DNA of 64,000 nt from NCBI GenBank assembly GCA_016743945.1, contig JADGFI010000016.1, positions 50,458 through 114,457 of the forward strand, given 5' to 3'. The translations under genes were made by a program, and so were the position numbers. Below are positions 33,134 through 41,298 of the stretch, in pieces (position 1 is the stretch's first letter; the number at the start of each line of letters is the position of its first letter). Below the pieces are notes generated by a model. The model was not told the DNA's origin. It was given only the letters and a program-made list of their open reading frames with translations, and searched no databases. The stretch comes from Desulfobacteraceae bacterium (GTDB taxonomy: Bacteria > Desulfobacterota > Desulfobacteria > Desulfobacterales > Desulfobacteraceae).

Positions 33134-34645
33134 TTAAAGTGGCACTTCAACTTTAATTTCTTTGCCAGTGTCTGCGTCCAGCACGTGGACGGCACAACCC
33201 AGTCAGGGGTCGTAGGAGCGGATAAGCCGCCCCACATTCACCGGGTTTTCAACGTCGGGAACCGTCACGCCGACCAGGGCTTCCTCAATGGGGCCTCTTA
33301 TACCCTGATCATCTCTGGGATTGGCATTCCAGATGGTGGCAGAGGTGATCTGGTAGTTGGAGATGACCGAGTCTTTGATGTCCACATAGTGAAGCAGAGC
33401 TCCACGGGGGGCTTCTGTCATGCCAAGACCTTCTGCGTTTTTGGGGATGGGAGTGGGAACAAAGGTTTCCTTGCCCGGCTGGGCCTGGGCGATCCATTCT
33501 TCAACAGCCATGGCAACCAACGCTGTTTCTTCAGCTCTGGCAACGTGACGTCCAAGGGTGGAGAAACCCGCATCTCCGATATCACGGAAGTTCTTAACAC
33601 CAAGGGTGTCCTGACCTTTTTTGGACAGCGCAGGATTGGTGGCCCACATTCTTGCCAATGGGCCGGCTTCGTGGGGTTTTCCGTTGTATCTGGGGGCCTT
33701 GATAAAGCTGTAGGCACCGGCTTTGGTGGGATCAGGCAGGGTTTTACCAACTGTCGGGTTAAGACCTGTGGTTGAATCTTTAAACCATGAGTATTTTACA
33801 TGTTCCTTGATCATGGCAGGATCTACTTTATAATCCTTTCCATCGGTGTAAACGCCTGGTTTGAGAAGGGTGTTACCCTTATTGTCCAAGGGGAAAACTC
33901 CCCAGGAAACCAGATTTTTATGGCCCACGCCCTGTTTTAGAAGATCCCCATAGGGACCTGCTAAAAGATATACAAGGGGAACATATTTGTTCAAAATAAA
34001 TTCTTTTACCCGTTTAAAGCGAACAAGATAGGCATCCAAGGCTTCCCGGGTGGGGATTTCAGTGGCACCGCCCACAACAATGCCGGCAACATGGGGCATT
34101 TTACCGCCCAACAATGCCACCATTTCATGGAGGATTTTTCTCATCTCAAGGGCTTCGAGATATTGCCCGACAGCCACGTCATTGATTTCCTTGGGAACCC
34201 GGACATCATTGTTTTTGTAGCGGGGGATAAAGGGGGCTGTCTCAGGACCATTCACATAGTCAAGGGCTGCCAGATGATAAAAATGCAGGATATGACTCTG
34301 GAGAAAGTTGGCTCCCAGGATCAGGTTTCTTGCGATCCGTCCGTTATCTGTCAATTCAACGCCAAAGGCATCATCAAGGGCCAAAGCAGATGCCGTGGCA
34401 TGGGCCGTGGGGCAAACACCGCAGATTCTCTGGGTAATCTGGGTGGCATCCCTTGGGTCTCTTCCGGTTAATATTTGTTCAAAGCCGCGGTACATGCCGC
34501 CGGATACTCGCGCATCAACGACCACACCGCCCTTTACGGTAACTTCTGCTTTAAGATGCCCCTCAATCCTGGAAACAGGATCAATGCTGATCTTAACTTT
34601 CTTGCCGGCACCAGCCGGTTCAGCCTGTGGTTTACAGCCTGCCAT
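33134..34645 (-). CDS. hysA: [NiFeSe] hydrogenase large subunit, selenoprotein (TGA read as selenocysteine)
   Basis: The catalytic subunit for periplasmic H2 oxidation or evolution. RIEGHLKAE and QRICGVCPTAHATAS give the first pair of Ni ligands. The frame meets TGA at 33203-33205 inside RSYDP-U-LGCAVH, exactly where [NiFe] enzymes have the first Cys of DPCxxCxxH. Beyond it the frame stays open for VLDADTGKEIKVEVPL and ends in TAA (33134-33136). So the product is 503 residues with Sec481 and Cys484 as terminal ligands, and it should be trimmed after the His. A hairpin starts 11 bases after TGA. AAGGAGG precedes ATG 34645. No signal peptide: export should rely on the small subunit's Tat signal. 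Confidence 0.95.
33175..33205 (-). promoter_or_regulatory. Bacterial SECIS-like element following the hysA TGA
   Basis: On the minus strand the TGA (33205-33203) is followed by 11 bases and then the hairpin CGTCCA-CGTGC-TGGACG (33191-33175), with a G in the five-base loop. Spacing and stem size fit the SelB-binding hairpin of bacterial selenoprotein mRNAs. Confidence 0.7.
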
Positions 34646-34683
34646 AATATAACCTCCTTAAGGTTGCGAAAATTTTTTAGGAA

Positions 34684-35640
34684 TTAAGCGGGTTCATAAA
34701 AGGGGGATGAGCCGTCGGGAAACCCTGGCTCAACGCAACCAATACAAACAGAATTGTCCACGCACCAGTTCAAGCCGCTATTCCATTTTCTTTTATAGCA
34801 GTCCGCATAGGTATCCGGGCCTTTACAACCCAGATCCATCCGGCAGCCTTTGGGATCAGACAAGGTAGCAGACATTTCTCCTTCATCATAAAGAGGAAGT
34901 CTGGGGCAATTGTCATGGATGTTTTCGCCAAAGAAAATTAAGGGACGTCCGTCATCATCCAGTTCGGGAATACCTTTTTCCAGCAAATGAACGATGGAAC
35001 CGACAATCCAATCCGGATGGGGAGGACAACCCGGAATGTTAACCACAGGCGTTTTAATGCCATTGGCTTTAAAGAAATCCATCACGCCGGTGGCACCGGT
35101 TACATTTCCTTTTGCCGCCGGAATACCGCCATAGGCAGCACAGGTGCCAACGGCAAGCACTGAACCTGCCATGGGACCCATTTCTTTCATGATATCCACC
35201 ATGGAGATCTCTTTGTGATTCATTTCTCCAACGATGCAGTATTTACCATCTGCGGCTGTGGGGATGGCACCTTCAACCACAAGGGAGAATCTGCCTTTGT
35301 ATTCTTCTGCTATGGCATATAGGTTTTCCATTGCAATCTCACCTTCACTGGCCATGACAGTCGGGTTGAACTGCAGGCTGATAACCTTGAGAAGAACATC
35401 TGCGATGGGGGGAGACACACTGTTCAACAACGATACTGAACACCCGGTGCAGCCCTGACCTTGAATCCAAAGAACCGGATGGCGCTTTAACCCTTTTTCA
35501 AGGGCCTGGATGAGTGCAGGATTGATGACTTGAGAAATACCGATTCCGGCGACTGTTCCAGTAACGGTTTTCAGAAAGTTCCTCCTGGAAACTCCTTTTT
35601 TCTTTTGTTGCGCTTCTGGCAACTGTTGTTCGTCTTTCAC
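34684..35640 (-). CDS. hysB: [NiFeSe] hydrogenase small subunit with Tat signal
   Basis: A 318-residue electron-transfer subunit. The twin-arginine motif SRRNFLK (near residue 19) precedes a hydrophobic stretch (VTGTVAGIGISQVI), giving folded export with HysA. Cluster ligands: QGQGCTGCSVSLLN (proximal), GTCAAYGGIPAA, NIPGCPPHPDW, and the C-terminal KGCRMDLGCKGPDTYADCYKRKWNSGLNWCVDNSVCIGCVEP. The cysteine pattern fits three [4Fe-4S] clusters, as expected for the NiFeSe type. The second GTG (35640) is taken as start because the first (35646) lies inside AAGGAGGTG. No C-terminal membrane anchor, so the enzyme is probably soluble in the periplasm. Confidence 0.95.
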   Translation of the reverse strand: MKDEQQLPEAQQKKKGVSRRNFLKTVTGTVAGIGISQVINPALIQALEKGLKRHPVLWIQGQGCTGCSVSLLNSVSPPIADVLLKVISLQFNPTVMASEGEIAMENLYAIAEEYKGRFSLVVEGAIPTAADGKYCIVGEMNHKEISMVDIMKEMGPMAGSVLAVGTCAAYGGIPAAKGNVTGATGVMDFFKANGIKTPVVNIPGCPPHPDWIVGSIVHLLEKGIPELDDDGRPLIFFGENIHDNCPRLPLYDEGEMSATLSDPKGCRMDLGCKGPDTYADCYKRKWNSGLNWCVDNSVCIGCVEPGFPDGSSPFYEPA

Positions 35641-35734
35641 GGGCACCTCCTTGATGCTGTTAAAAGTCTAACACTTTTTACACGTTTTACCGTAGGAGAT
35701 CATTGCTCCCCCGGGTTTAAAAAATTGATAGGGC

Positions 35735-35763
35735 AGTATATAAAGGGATAATAGGCCTGTCAA
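35735..35763 (-). promoter_or_regulatory. Strong sigma-70-type promoter of hysBA
   Basis: Minus strand: TTGACA, 17 bases, TATACT, close to a full consensus. The predicted start is about 90 bases upstream of hysB. Confidence 0.7.
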
Positions 35764-35843
35764 TGTTTTGTATAGAAAATTTGAATTAGTGTTTGCTAAT
35801 ATATTGAGAATCCGAATGACACAGGTTTTAATCAGCCTTTTTA

Positions 35844-36242
35844 CTAACCTAAAAATTCAAGATCAGGAATGGGCATGAGTTTTTTTTCGGCACTTAGACA
35901 GACCAGTTCCAAGGTGCAGGAAACAGCCGGTTTTTCACCCTCTGGCCGCCATGCTTCATGGAAAAAAACAATGCGGTAATTTCCTTGTTTTTCCCAGGTG
36001 GTCCGGATGTCCAGAAGATCTCCAAATACGGCACCGTCATGGAAGCCCAGGTTTGTTTTGTAAACGGCAAAGCCAATCATGTTATCATGCCACATCCTGG
36101 CAAGGGTTTTTACACCAATGATATCTTCCCTGGCGCGTTCAAAAAATTTTAGATAATTGGCATGGTAAACAACGCCGGAGTGGTCTGTATCTTCATAATA
36201 GACCTGGGCGTCAAAGTGATGGATCTGGGTATTATCTTTCAT
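35844..36242 (-). CDS. YbgC-type acyl-CoA thioesterase
   Basis: A 132-residue hotdog-fold enzyme. The N-terminal HFDAQVYYEDTDHSGVVYHANYLKFFERAREDIIG holds the conserved Asp (about 17-19) and the helix of the 4-hydroxybenzoyl-CoA thioesterase family. It hydrolyses small acyl-CoA or acyl-ACP esters. In many bacteria such genes go with tol-pal, but those are not here; the neighbours are the hydrogenase and crcB. Substrate unknown. Confidence 0.88.
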   Translation of the reverse strand: MKDNTQIHHFDAQVYYEDTDHSGVVYHANYLKFFERAREDIIGVKTLARMWHDNMIGFAVYKTNLGFHDGAVFGDLLDIRTTWEKQGNYRIVFFHEAWRPEGEKPAVSCTLELVCLSAEKKLMPIPDLEFLG

Positions 36243-36332
36243 GGGATCTTCTTTTTATATAGGATTTTTTTTAAAAATTCACAAAACCAATCTTGATCTT
36301 TATTTATACTGCCATCTGATTTTCTTTTCCAG

Positions 36333-36710
36333 CTAGAAAAATTTGGAGAGGGCAAATCCTGTCCACACAGCTGTAAGTCCCAGGATTATCTGGAGTCCCA
36401 GGTTTGTAAGCGCTGCGCCGGTCTGGCCATTCCGGACCAAAAAAAAGATTTCATATCCAAAGGTGGAAAAGGTGGTAAATCCGCCTAAAAACCCGATAAA
36501 AACAAGGGCTCTGATTTCAGGTGAGAACACCTCCCGGGTTTCAGACACCCCCCCTAAAAGCCCAATTATAAAGCATCCCGAAATATTGACGGTCATGGTT
36601 CCCAGGGGGAGCCAGGCCCCTTTGTATAAAATAAGGGTGGCTTCATAGATAAGATACCGACAAATGGCGCCTGCAAAACCGCCAATTCCCACCATTAATA
36701 TTTTTAGCAT
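36333..36710 (-). CDS. crcB: CrcB/FluC fluoride channel
   Basis: A 125-residue membrane protein with four hydrophobic segments, the normal size. The family patterns GGFAGAICRYLIY (about 9-21), LGTMTVNISGCFIIGLLGG (about 36-54) and FLGGFTTFSTFGYE (about 74-87; with the phenylalanine-rich pore and Na+ site) are visible. It exports fluoride as a dual-topology dimer. ATG 36710 follows GAGGAAAAAT. Only 31 bases separate it from the preceding gene, leaving no room for a fluoride riboswitch. Confidence 0.93.
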   Translation of the reverse strand: MLKILMVGIGGFAGAICRYLIYEATLILYKGAWLPLGTMTVNISGCFIIGLLGGVSETREVFSPEIRALVFIGFLGGFTTFSTFGYEIFFLVRNGQTGAALTNLGLQIILGLTAVWTGFALSKFF

Positions 36711-36741
36711 ATTTTTCCTCTTTCTCTCAGTTTTTCCGGGG

Positions 36742-37767
36742 TTACCAAATTGCTCTATGGATTTCACAAAATCCTTTTATCCCTGTGAAGGCAATTTTTT
36801 TATTGTTTTCCGGTTTGAAAAATCCATCAAAGGTTCCCACAAATTGGCGGAAGATCATTTTAACAAGCGGCCCCCCATTCATTTTATCATTCCTTTCTCC
36901 TTCCGGGGTAAAGCGTATGTCCACGGTGCCTGCTTCATCATAAATATGCCAGCGCTCATAGGGCTCTTGTTCATTGAAATCGTATAAGACTCTGTTTACA
37001 CGTGTTCGCTTGTGATCAATCCAGAAGGCATTTTCTGAAAAATAGGTCTCATTTGTAAAGGCAGCAAAATTTGCACCGATACTTGTATTATCCGGCAGTA
37101 TCGCACCAAAGGCGGTCCAATACCAATTGGTTTCCCGCCCCAGGTATCCCCCTGACCAATCATAGATCGCCACCACCTTATCGGTTTCATATTCCAGAAG
37201 ATTGCCATCCAAAGAAAGTTCAAAATCAGTTGTTGTCAAGGGAGAACACTTTTCTGTATAGGTAAAGCGGGTGGGAACATTTGGATTTAAAACCCTCAAG
37301 GGCTGGTGGGATTCTATTGAAAATAAAAACCTGCCTTTAAATTTCAGTCGATTTTTAAAGTTACAATCAATATTTAAGGTGCCTCGGTCATGGCTTTTTT
37401 CCACCAAAACAGATGTTTTTCCTGATTTAAAAGTGGTGAGATAATTGTCGGGATTTTTCGGAAAATTCATCTTATTGGATATTCCCAAGGCTTTATCATC
37501 GGATTCAAGTATGATTCCCTGGTTTTTGCTATGGATAAAGGCAAACACATTATATAAATATCCTAGATCCACCGTGGCAAACCCAAGGATATATTCGCCG
37601 GCAGTGATGCCCACATAATTAAATTGATGATAGGCAATTTTTTTTTTAAATCCCTTGATTTCTCGATTAAAAAAATCTAGGAGTTTAAACTTTTTGTAAT
37701 TCCACTCAATGGGTTCATCAATGCAGCCGTAGTTAACCCTGTTGTTTTCTCCTATAAGTTTATACAT
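36742..37767 (-). CDS. DUF2804 family protein
   Basis: About 341 residues, cytoplasmic by composition, without signal or membrane segments. It is recognised from the repeated aromatic/Gly pattern (IYDWSGGYLGRETNWYWTAFGAILPDNTSIGANFAAF, FWIDHKRTRVNRVLYDFNEQEPYERWHIYDEAGTVDIRFTPEGER) of this lipocalin-like family of unknown function. ATG 37767 is behind AAGGAGACCC. It precedes crcB on the same strand. No enzyme activity can be proposed from sequence. Confidence 0.75.
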   Translation of the reverse strand: MYKLIGENNRVNYGCIDEPIEWNYKKFKLLDFFNREIKGFKKKIAYHQFNYVGITAGEYILGFATVDLGYLYNVFAFIHSKNQGIILESDDKALGISNKMNFPKNPDNYLTTFKSGKTSVLVEKSHDRGTLNIDCNFKNRLKFKGRFLFSIESHQPLRVLNPNVPTRFTYTEKCSPLTTTDFELSLDGNLLEYETDKVVAIYDWSGGYLGRETNWYWTAFGAILPDNTSIGANFAAFTNETYFSENAFWIDHKRTRVNRVLYDFNEQEPYERWHIYDEAGTVDIRFTPEGERNDKMNGGPLVKMIFRQFVGTFDGFFKPENNKKIAFTGIKGFCEIHRAIW

Positions 37768-37912
37768 GGGTCTCCTTTTCTTAGGTTTGGTGCCGATGAT
37801 AGAAAGTGTTGTTTCACAAGTCAAGGCGTACTTTTTCCCAAGCTGCCTAGGATCATCTCTGGGTCATAAAAGCACTTGACACAAGATCTGGGTTTGATTT
37901 ATATGAAACCTT

Positions 37913-37926
37913 GGCCAAGGTATTGC
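37913..37926 (+). promoter_or_regulatory. Sigma-54 promoter of the histidine kinase operon
   Basis: TTGGCCAAGGTATTGCA has GG and GC ten bases apart with TGGC and TTGCA cores. It lies about 112 bases upstream of the kinase start. A 13-mer TTTTTGTTGTGGC at 37944-37956 recurs at 41019-41031 before the other sigma-54 promoter. Confidence 0.6.
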
Positions 37927-38037
37927 AATTATTAAAGTTTCATTTTTTGTTGTGGCCGGAAGCAAATACCCATGCGCCGGCCATGCCGGTTATTCAAAAA
38001 CAGGCCTCGATTATTTTATCATCCCGGGAGAGAAATA

Positions 38038-39534
38038 GTGCCAGAATCCAATCATCCAATTTTCATGCAGGCGCTTCCTGTTCGTATCATTATCCCCGTG
38101 GCCTTGACCCTGATCCTGTTTATCATGACCATTTTTCTTTTGATCATGCCTTTGTTGGAAAAAAATATGATGGAGGGGAAACGGCAGACCATCATGCATT
38201 TGACGGAAACGGCCTGGAGTGCCCTAGGGCTTTACCATGAACAAGTTCGTCTTGGCATCCTTTCAGAGGATACCGCCAAGGAAAATGCCATTCGCCACCT
38301 CGCACAATTGCGCTATGGACCGGATCTCAAGGACTATTTTTGGATCAATGATATGGGGCCTGTCATGATCATGCATCCCTACCGGCCTGATCTTGTGGGG
38401 CAGGATATTTCCGGGTTTGAAGATCCTGCCGGAAAGCAGTTGTTTGTGGAAATGGTGGCCATGGCAAAAGAAAACAAGGCCGGGTTTGTGGATTATCTGT
38501 GGCAGTGGCAGGAAGATTCGGCCAGGATTGTCCCGAAGATTTCCTATGTAAAAGCTTTTGAGCCCTGGGGTTGGATCATTGGTACCGGGATATATGTGGA
38601 GGATGTCCGGGCCGAAATCTTGACCATTACCCGTCAGCTTTCCTGGACCTGCCTTTGCATCATGGGGATTGTCCTGCTGTTGTCCGGTTATATTATCTGG
38701 GCCGCGGCAGTTGCAAAGAAGGAACGGTTAACTGCCATGGCCCGGTCACACCTGCGGGAAAAACAGCTGATCCAGGCCGATAAGATGAGCTCCCTTGGCA
38801 TCCTTGTGGCCGGGGTTGCCCATGAGATCAACAATCCTGCCACAGCTCTCATGCTCAATGCCCCGAACCTGAAAAAAGCCTGGGATGCATTTCTTCCGAT
38901 TTTGGATATCCATTTCCAGGACAATCTTGATGTCCGAGTTTGTAACATGGCCTATCCTGAATTGCGAAACCGAATTGAACTGATGCTGTCTGCCATTCAG
39001 GACGGGTCTGCCCGGATTAAGGGGATCATTTCAGAACTAAAGGATTTTTCCCGGCCCACGGGAGCGCGGATGGACCATGAGATTGACGTGAACCAGGTGG
39101 TGGAAAAGTCCCTGGACTTGACTGCTGCCATTCTCAAAAAATCCACCGCTTGTTTGTCCGTGACCTATGGCGGCGACCTGCCAAGGGTCCAGGGAAATTT
39201 TGGAAAACTGCAGCAGGTGATGATCAATCTGCTGGTGAATGCCGGCCAGGCCCTTGAGCATCCGGAACAATCCATCCATGTACAAACCAGCTTAAGTGCT
39301 CAAAAAGATTTTTTGATCATTGAAGTGACAGACACAGGACCCGGGGTGACAGACAAAGACTTGAAAAAAATGAAAGACCCGTTTTTTACCACCCGAAGGG
39401 ATGAGGGCGGTACCGGCCTTGGTCTTTTTATTTCTGAGAAGATTGCCAGTGACCATGGCGGCTTGCTGGAATTTTCTTCTCCCCCGGGCCAAGGATTGAC
39501 AGCCAGGATCCTCTTGCCCTGCATTCTAAAATAA
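38038..39534 (+). CDS. Cache-domain sensor histidine kinase
   Basis: About 498 residues from GTG 38038 (GGGAGAG before it). Order: TM1 (VRIIIPVALTLILFIMTIFLLIM), periplasmic single-Cache domain (YGPDLKDYFWINDMGPVMIMHPYRPDLVGQDIS, then SYVKAFEPWGWIIGTGIYVEDVR), TM2 (LCIMGIVLLLSGYIIWAAAV), HisKA with GVAHEINNPA (phospho-His about 262), and HATPase with NLLVNAGQAL, DTGPGV and GGTGLGLFI. Such Cache sensors bind small organic acids outside the membrane. It is 47 bases upstream of a sigma-54 response regulator and next to a transporter and acetyl-CoA synthetase, so acetate or a related acid is a likely signal. Confidence 0.92.
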   Translation: MPESNHPIFMQALPVRIIIPVALTLILFIMTIFLLIMPLLEKNMMEGKRQTIMHLTETAWSALGLYHEQVRLGILSEDTAKENAIRHLAQLRYGPDLKDYFWINDMGPVMIMHPYRPDLVGQDISGFEDPAGKQLFVEMVAMAKENKAGFVDYLWQWQEDSARIVPKISYVKAFEPWGWIIGTGIYVEDVRAEILTITRQLSWTCLCIMGIVLLLSGYIIWAAAVAKKERLTAMARSHLREKQLIQADKMSSLGILVAGVAHEINNPATALMLNAPNLKKAWDAFLPILDIHFQDNLDVRVCNMAYPELRNRIELMLSAIQDGSARIKGIISELKDFSRPTGARMDHEIDVNQVVEKSLDLTAAILKKSTACLSVTYGGDLPRVQGNFGKLQQVMINLLVNAGQALEHPEQSIHVQTSLSAQKDFLIIEVTDTGPGVTDKDLKKMKDPFFTTRRDEGGTGLGLFISEKIASDHGGLLEFSSPPGQGLTARILLPCILK

Positions 39535-39581
39535 CCTATAAACAAAGGATACAAAAAATAATTCACCGGGATCAACAAAAA

Positions 39582-40982
39582 ATGACGAATCAACAAAAAG
39601 CGGATCAGCAAAAAAATGATGAAAGACCCATTTTTATCGTGGATGATGAACCTGGGATTCTTGTGGCGGTGGACACCACCCTGAGGATGGCAGGGTTTAC
39701 CAATGTCGTCACCATTAATGACTCCCGGGATGTGATTCGTCAAATGGAACGTAGGATTCCAAGGCTTATCCTCCTGGATCTGAACATGCCCCATATCAAC
39801 GGCGGCCGTTTGCTCCAGATTATTCGTAAAACCTGGCCCAGGATTCCCGTCATTGTCCTCACCGGTGCCATTGATGTGGACACCGCTGTCCGGTGCATGA
39901 AAATCGGGGCACTGGACTATGTGGTCAAACCGGTTGAAGAGGTGCGGTTGCTGGCTGCTGTGAACCTGGCCTTGGATTATGAAAATTTTACGGCGGATAA
40001 AAAAGGGCTTCCCAAGGATCTTTTTTCCCAGATTAAAAATCCTGAAGCCTTCCGGCACATCATCACCCAGGACAAGAAAATGCATTCCATCTTTCACTAT
40101 GTGGAGGCCATTGGACCCTCATCCCAGCCGGTGATGATTTTTGGGGAAACCGGGGTGGGAAAAGAATTGATCTGTCAGTCCATCCACAGCTTAAGCCAGC
40201 GCAGGGGAAAGCTGGTCAAGGTCAATGTGGCCGGGTTGGATGACAATGTTTTTTCCGATACCCTTTTTGGCCATGTGGCCGGTGCTTTTACCGGGGCGGA
40301 CAAGGCCCGGCCCGGCCTCATTGAACAGGCAGCTGCGGGAACCTTGTTCCTGGATGAAATTGGGGATCTGGCACTGTCCTCCCAGGTCAAGCTTCTTCGG
40401 CTGCTCCAGGAAGGGGAGTACCTGCCTCTGGGGTCTGACCGTACCCGCAAATCCGATGTGCGGATACTTGCCTCCACCAACCTGGATATATGGGCCCTTG
40501 AAAAAAAAGGAAAATTTCGGAAGGATTTGATTTACCGCCTGTCCACCCATACCCTGACCCTGCCGCCCCTGCGGGAGAGACTTTTGGATTTGCCCCTGCT
40601 TTTGGATAGGTTTGCCTGCCAGGCTGCCATAGAGCTGGACAAGCCCATTCCTGATATCCCCAAAAATTTAATAGAACTAATGGAAACCTATCCGTTTAAA
40701 GGGAATATCCGGGAGCTGAAGTCCATGATCCACGATGCAATTTCCCGTTACAAACGAGGACGCTTTACCCCGGATCTGTTCAAGGGGCTGGCCCCAAACA
40801 GTAAACCCTCTGGGAATGAGATCCTGCCGGATCTTCCCACCCTGAAACAGGCCTCCAGGGGATTGGTCGAAAAGGCCCTCAAACAGACCCGGGGCAACCA
40901 GTCTGCGGCGGCCAAAATTCTGGGGATCTCCCAGCAGGCCTTGAGCAAACGCATCCAGAAGTTAAAATCAGGGGAAAACTAA
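39582..40982 (+). CDS. Sigma-54-dependent response regulator (NtrC family)
   Basis: A 466-residue activator. It has a receiver with phospho-acceptor Asp66 (LLDLNMP) and acidic pair Asp21/Asp22; an AAA+ domain with Walker A GETGVGKE, the sigma-54-contacting GAFTGAD loop, Walker B LFLDEIGDL and the arginine-finger region; and a C-terminal Fis-type HTH (ALKQTRGNQSAAAKILGISQQALSKRIQKL). Cognate kinase is the gene before it. The obvious targets are its own operon and the MFS-acs operon downstream, both with -24/-12 promoters. Confidence 0.95.
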   Translation: MTNQQKADQQKNDERPIFIVDDEPGILVAVDTTLRMAGFTNVVTINDSRDVIRQMERRIPRLILLDLNMPHINGGRLLQIIRKTWPRIPVIVLTGAIDVDTAVRCMKIGALDYVVKPVEEVRLLAAVNLALDYENFTADKKGLPKDLFSQIKNPEAFRHIITQDKKMHSIFHYVEAIGPSSQPVMIFGETGVGKELICQSIHSLSQRRGKLVKVNVAGLDDNVFSDTLFGHVAGAFTGADKARPGLIEQAAAGTLFLDEIGDLALSSQVKLLRLLQEGEYLPLGSDRTRKSDVRILASTNLDIWALEKKGKFRKDLIYRLSTHTLTLPPLRERLLDLPLLLDRFACQAAIELDKPIPDIPKNLIELMETYPFKGNIRELKSMIHDAISRYKRGRFTPDLFKGLAPNSKPSGNEILPDLPTLKQASRGLVEKALKQTRGNQSAAAKILGISQQALSKRIQKLKSGEN

Positions 40983-40994
40983 TTTAAAACTATT

Positions 40995-41030
40995 CCACAA
41001 CAAAAGTTGTATTCACAATTTTTGTTGTGG
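40995..41030. promoter_or_regulatory. Long dyad CCACAACAAAA ... TTTTGTTGTGG: enhancer or terminator
   Basis: Two perfect 11-base arms flank 14 bases (GTTGTATTCACAAT). It begins 13 bases after the response regulator stop. The right arm with flanking T and C recurs before the kinase operon (37944-37956), which favours a binding site for the response regulator. It is not followed by a T-tract, so a terminator role is less likely. Confidence 0.5.
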
Positions 41031-41180
41031 CGGTTACTTTCCTTGCCTATCCCCCGCGCATCCCTTGGGTAACCTTTCTTATTTTTACAATTTTATTTTT
41101 AAAAATAAAGAAAATTCTATTTTAAATAAAAATAATAAATATAAAATAAAATCAGATAGATAGATCTTAGTTTGGTCTTC

Positions 41181-41194
41181 GGCACAAGGATTGC
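41181..41194 (+). promoter_or_regulatory. Sigma-54 promoter of the MFS-acs operon
   Basis: CGGCACAAGGATTGCT: GG, ten bases, GC, with the GGCAC and TTGC cores of the consensus. The predicted start near 41206 leaves a leader of about 90 bases. Confidence 0.7.
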
Positions 41195-41298
41195 TTTTAT
41201 ACTAAATTATACTAAATGAATGACAATTATTTTTTGTAGGAAGATTACCGCATCCAAAAGTTCTGTAATCGCCTATATATTTTTAAAGGAGACTTAAG

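Larger units (their letters stand above)
40983..41298. other. Regulatory region before the MFS-acs operon
   Basis: A 316-base, strongly AT-rich gap. It holds the long dyad at 40995-41030 and the sigma-54 promoter at 41181-41194, about 150 bases apart, a typical distance between an enhancer and its promoter. No coding frame is apparent. Confidence 0.55.

Noticed and set aside
36333..36745. Fluoride riboswitch before crcB
   Set aside because: Only 31 bases separate crcB from the preceding gene, too short for the aptamer, and no matching fold was seen.
37767..38038. ATG at 37972 as the start of the histidine kinase
   Set aside because: The extra 22 residues are basic and unlike the family, with no ribosome site; the GTG at 38038 has GGGAGAG upstream and places the first membrane segment correctly.
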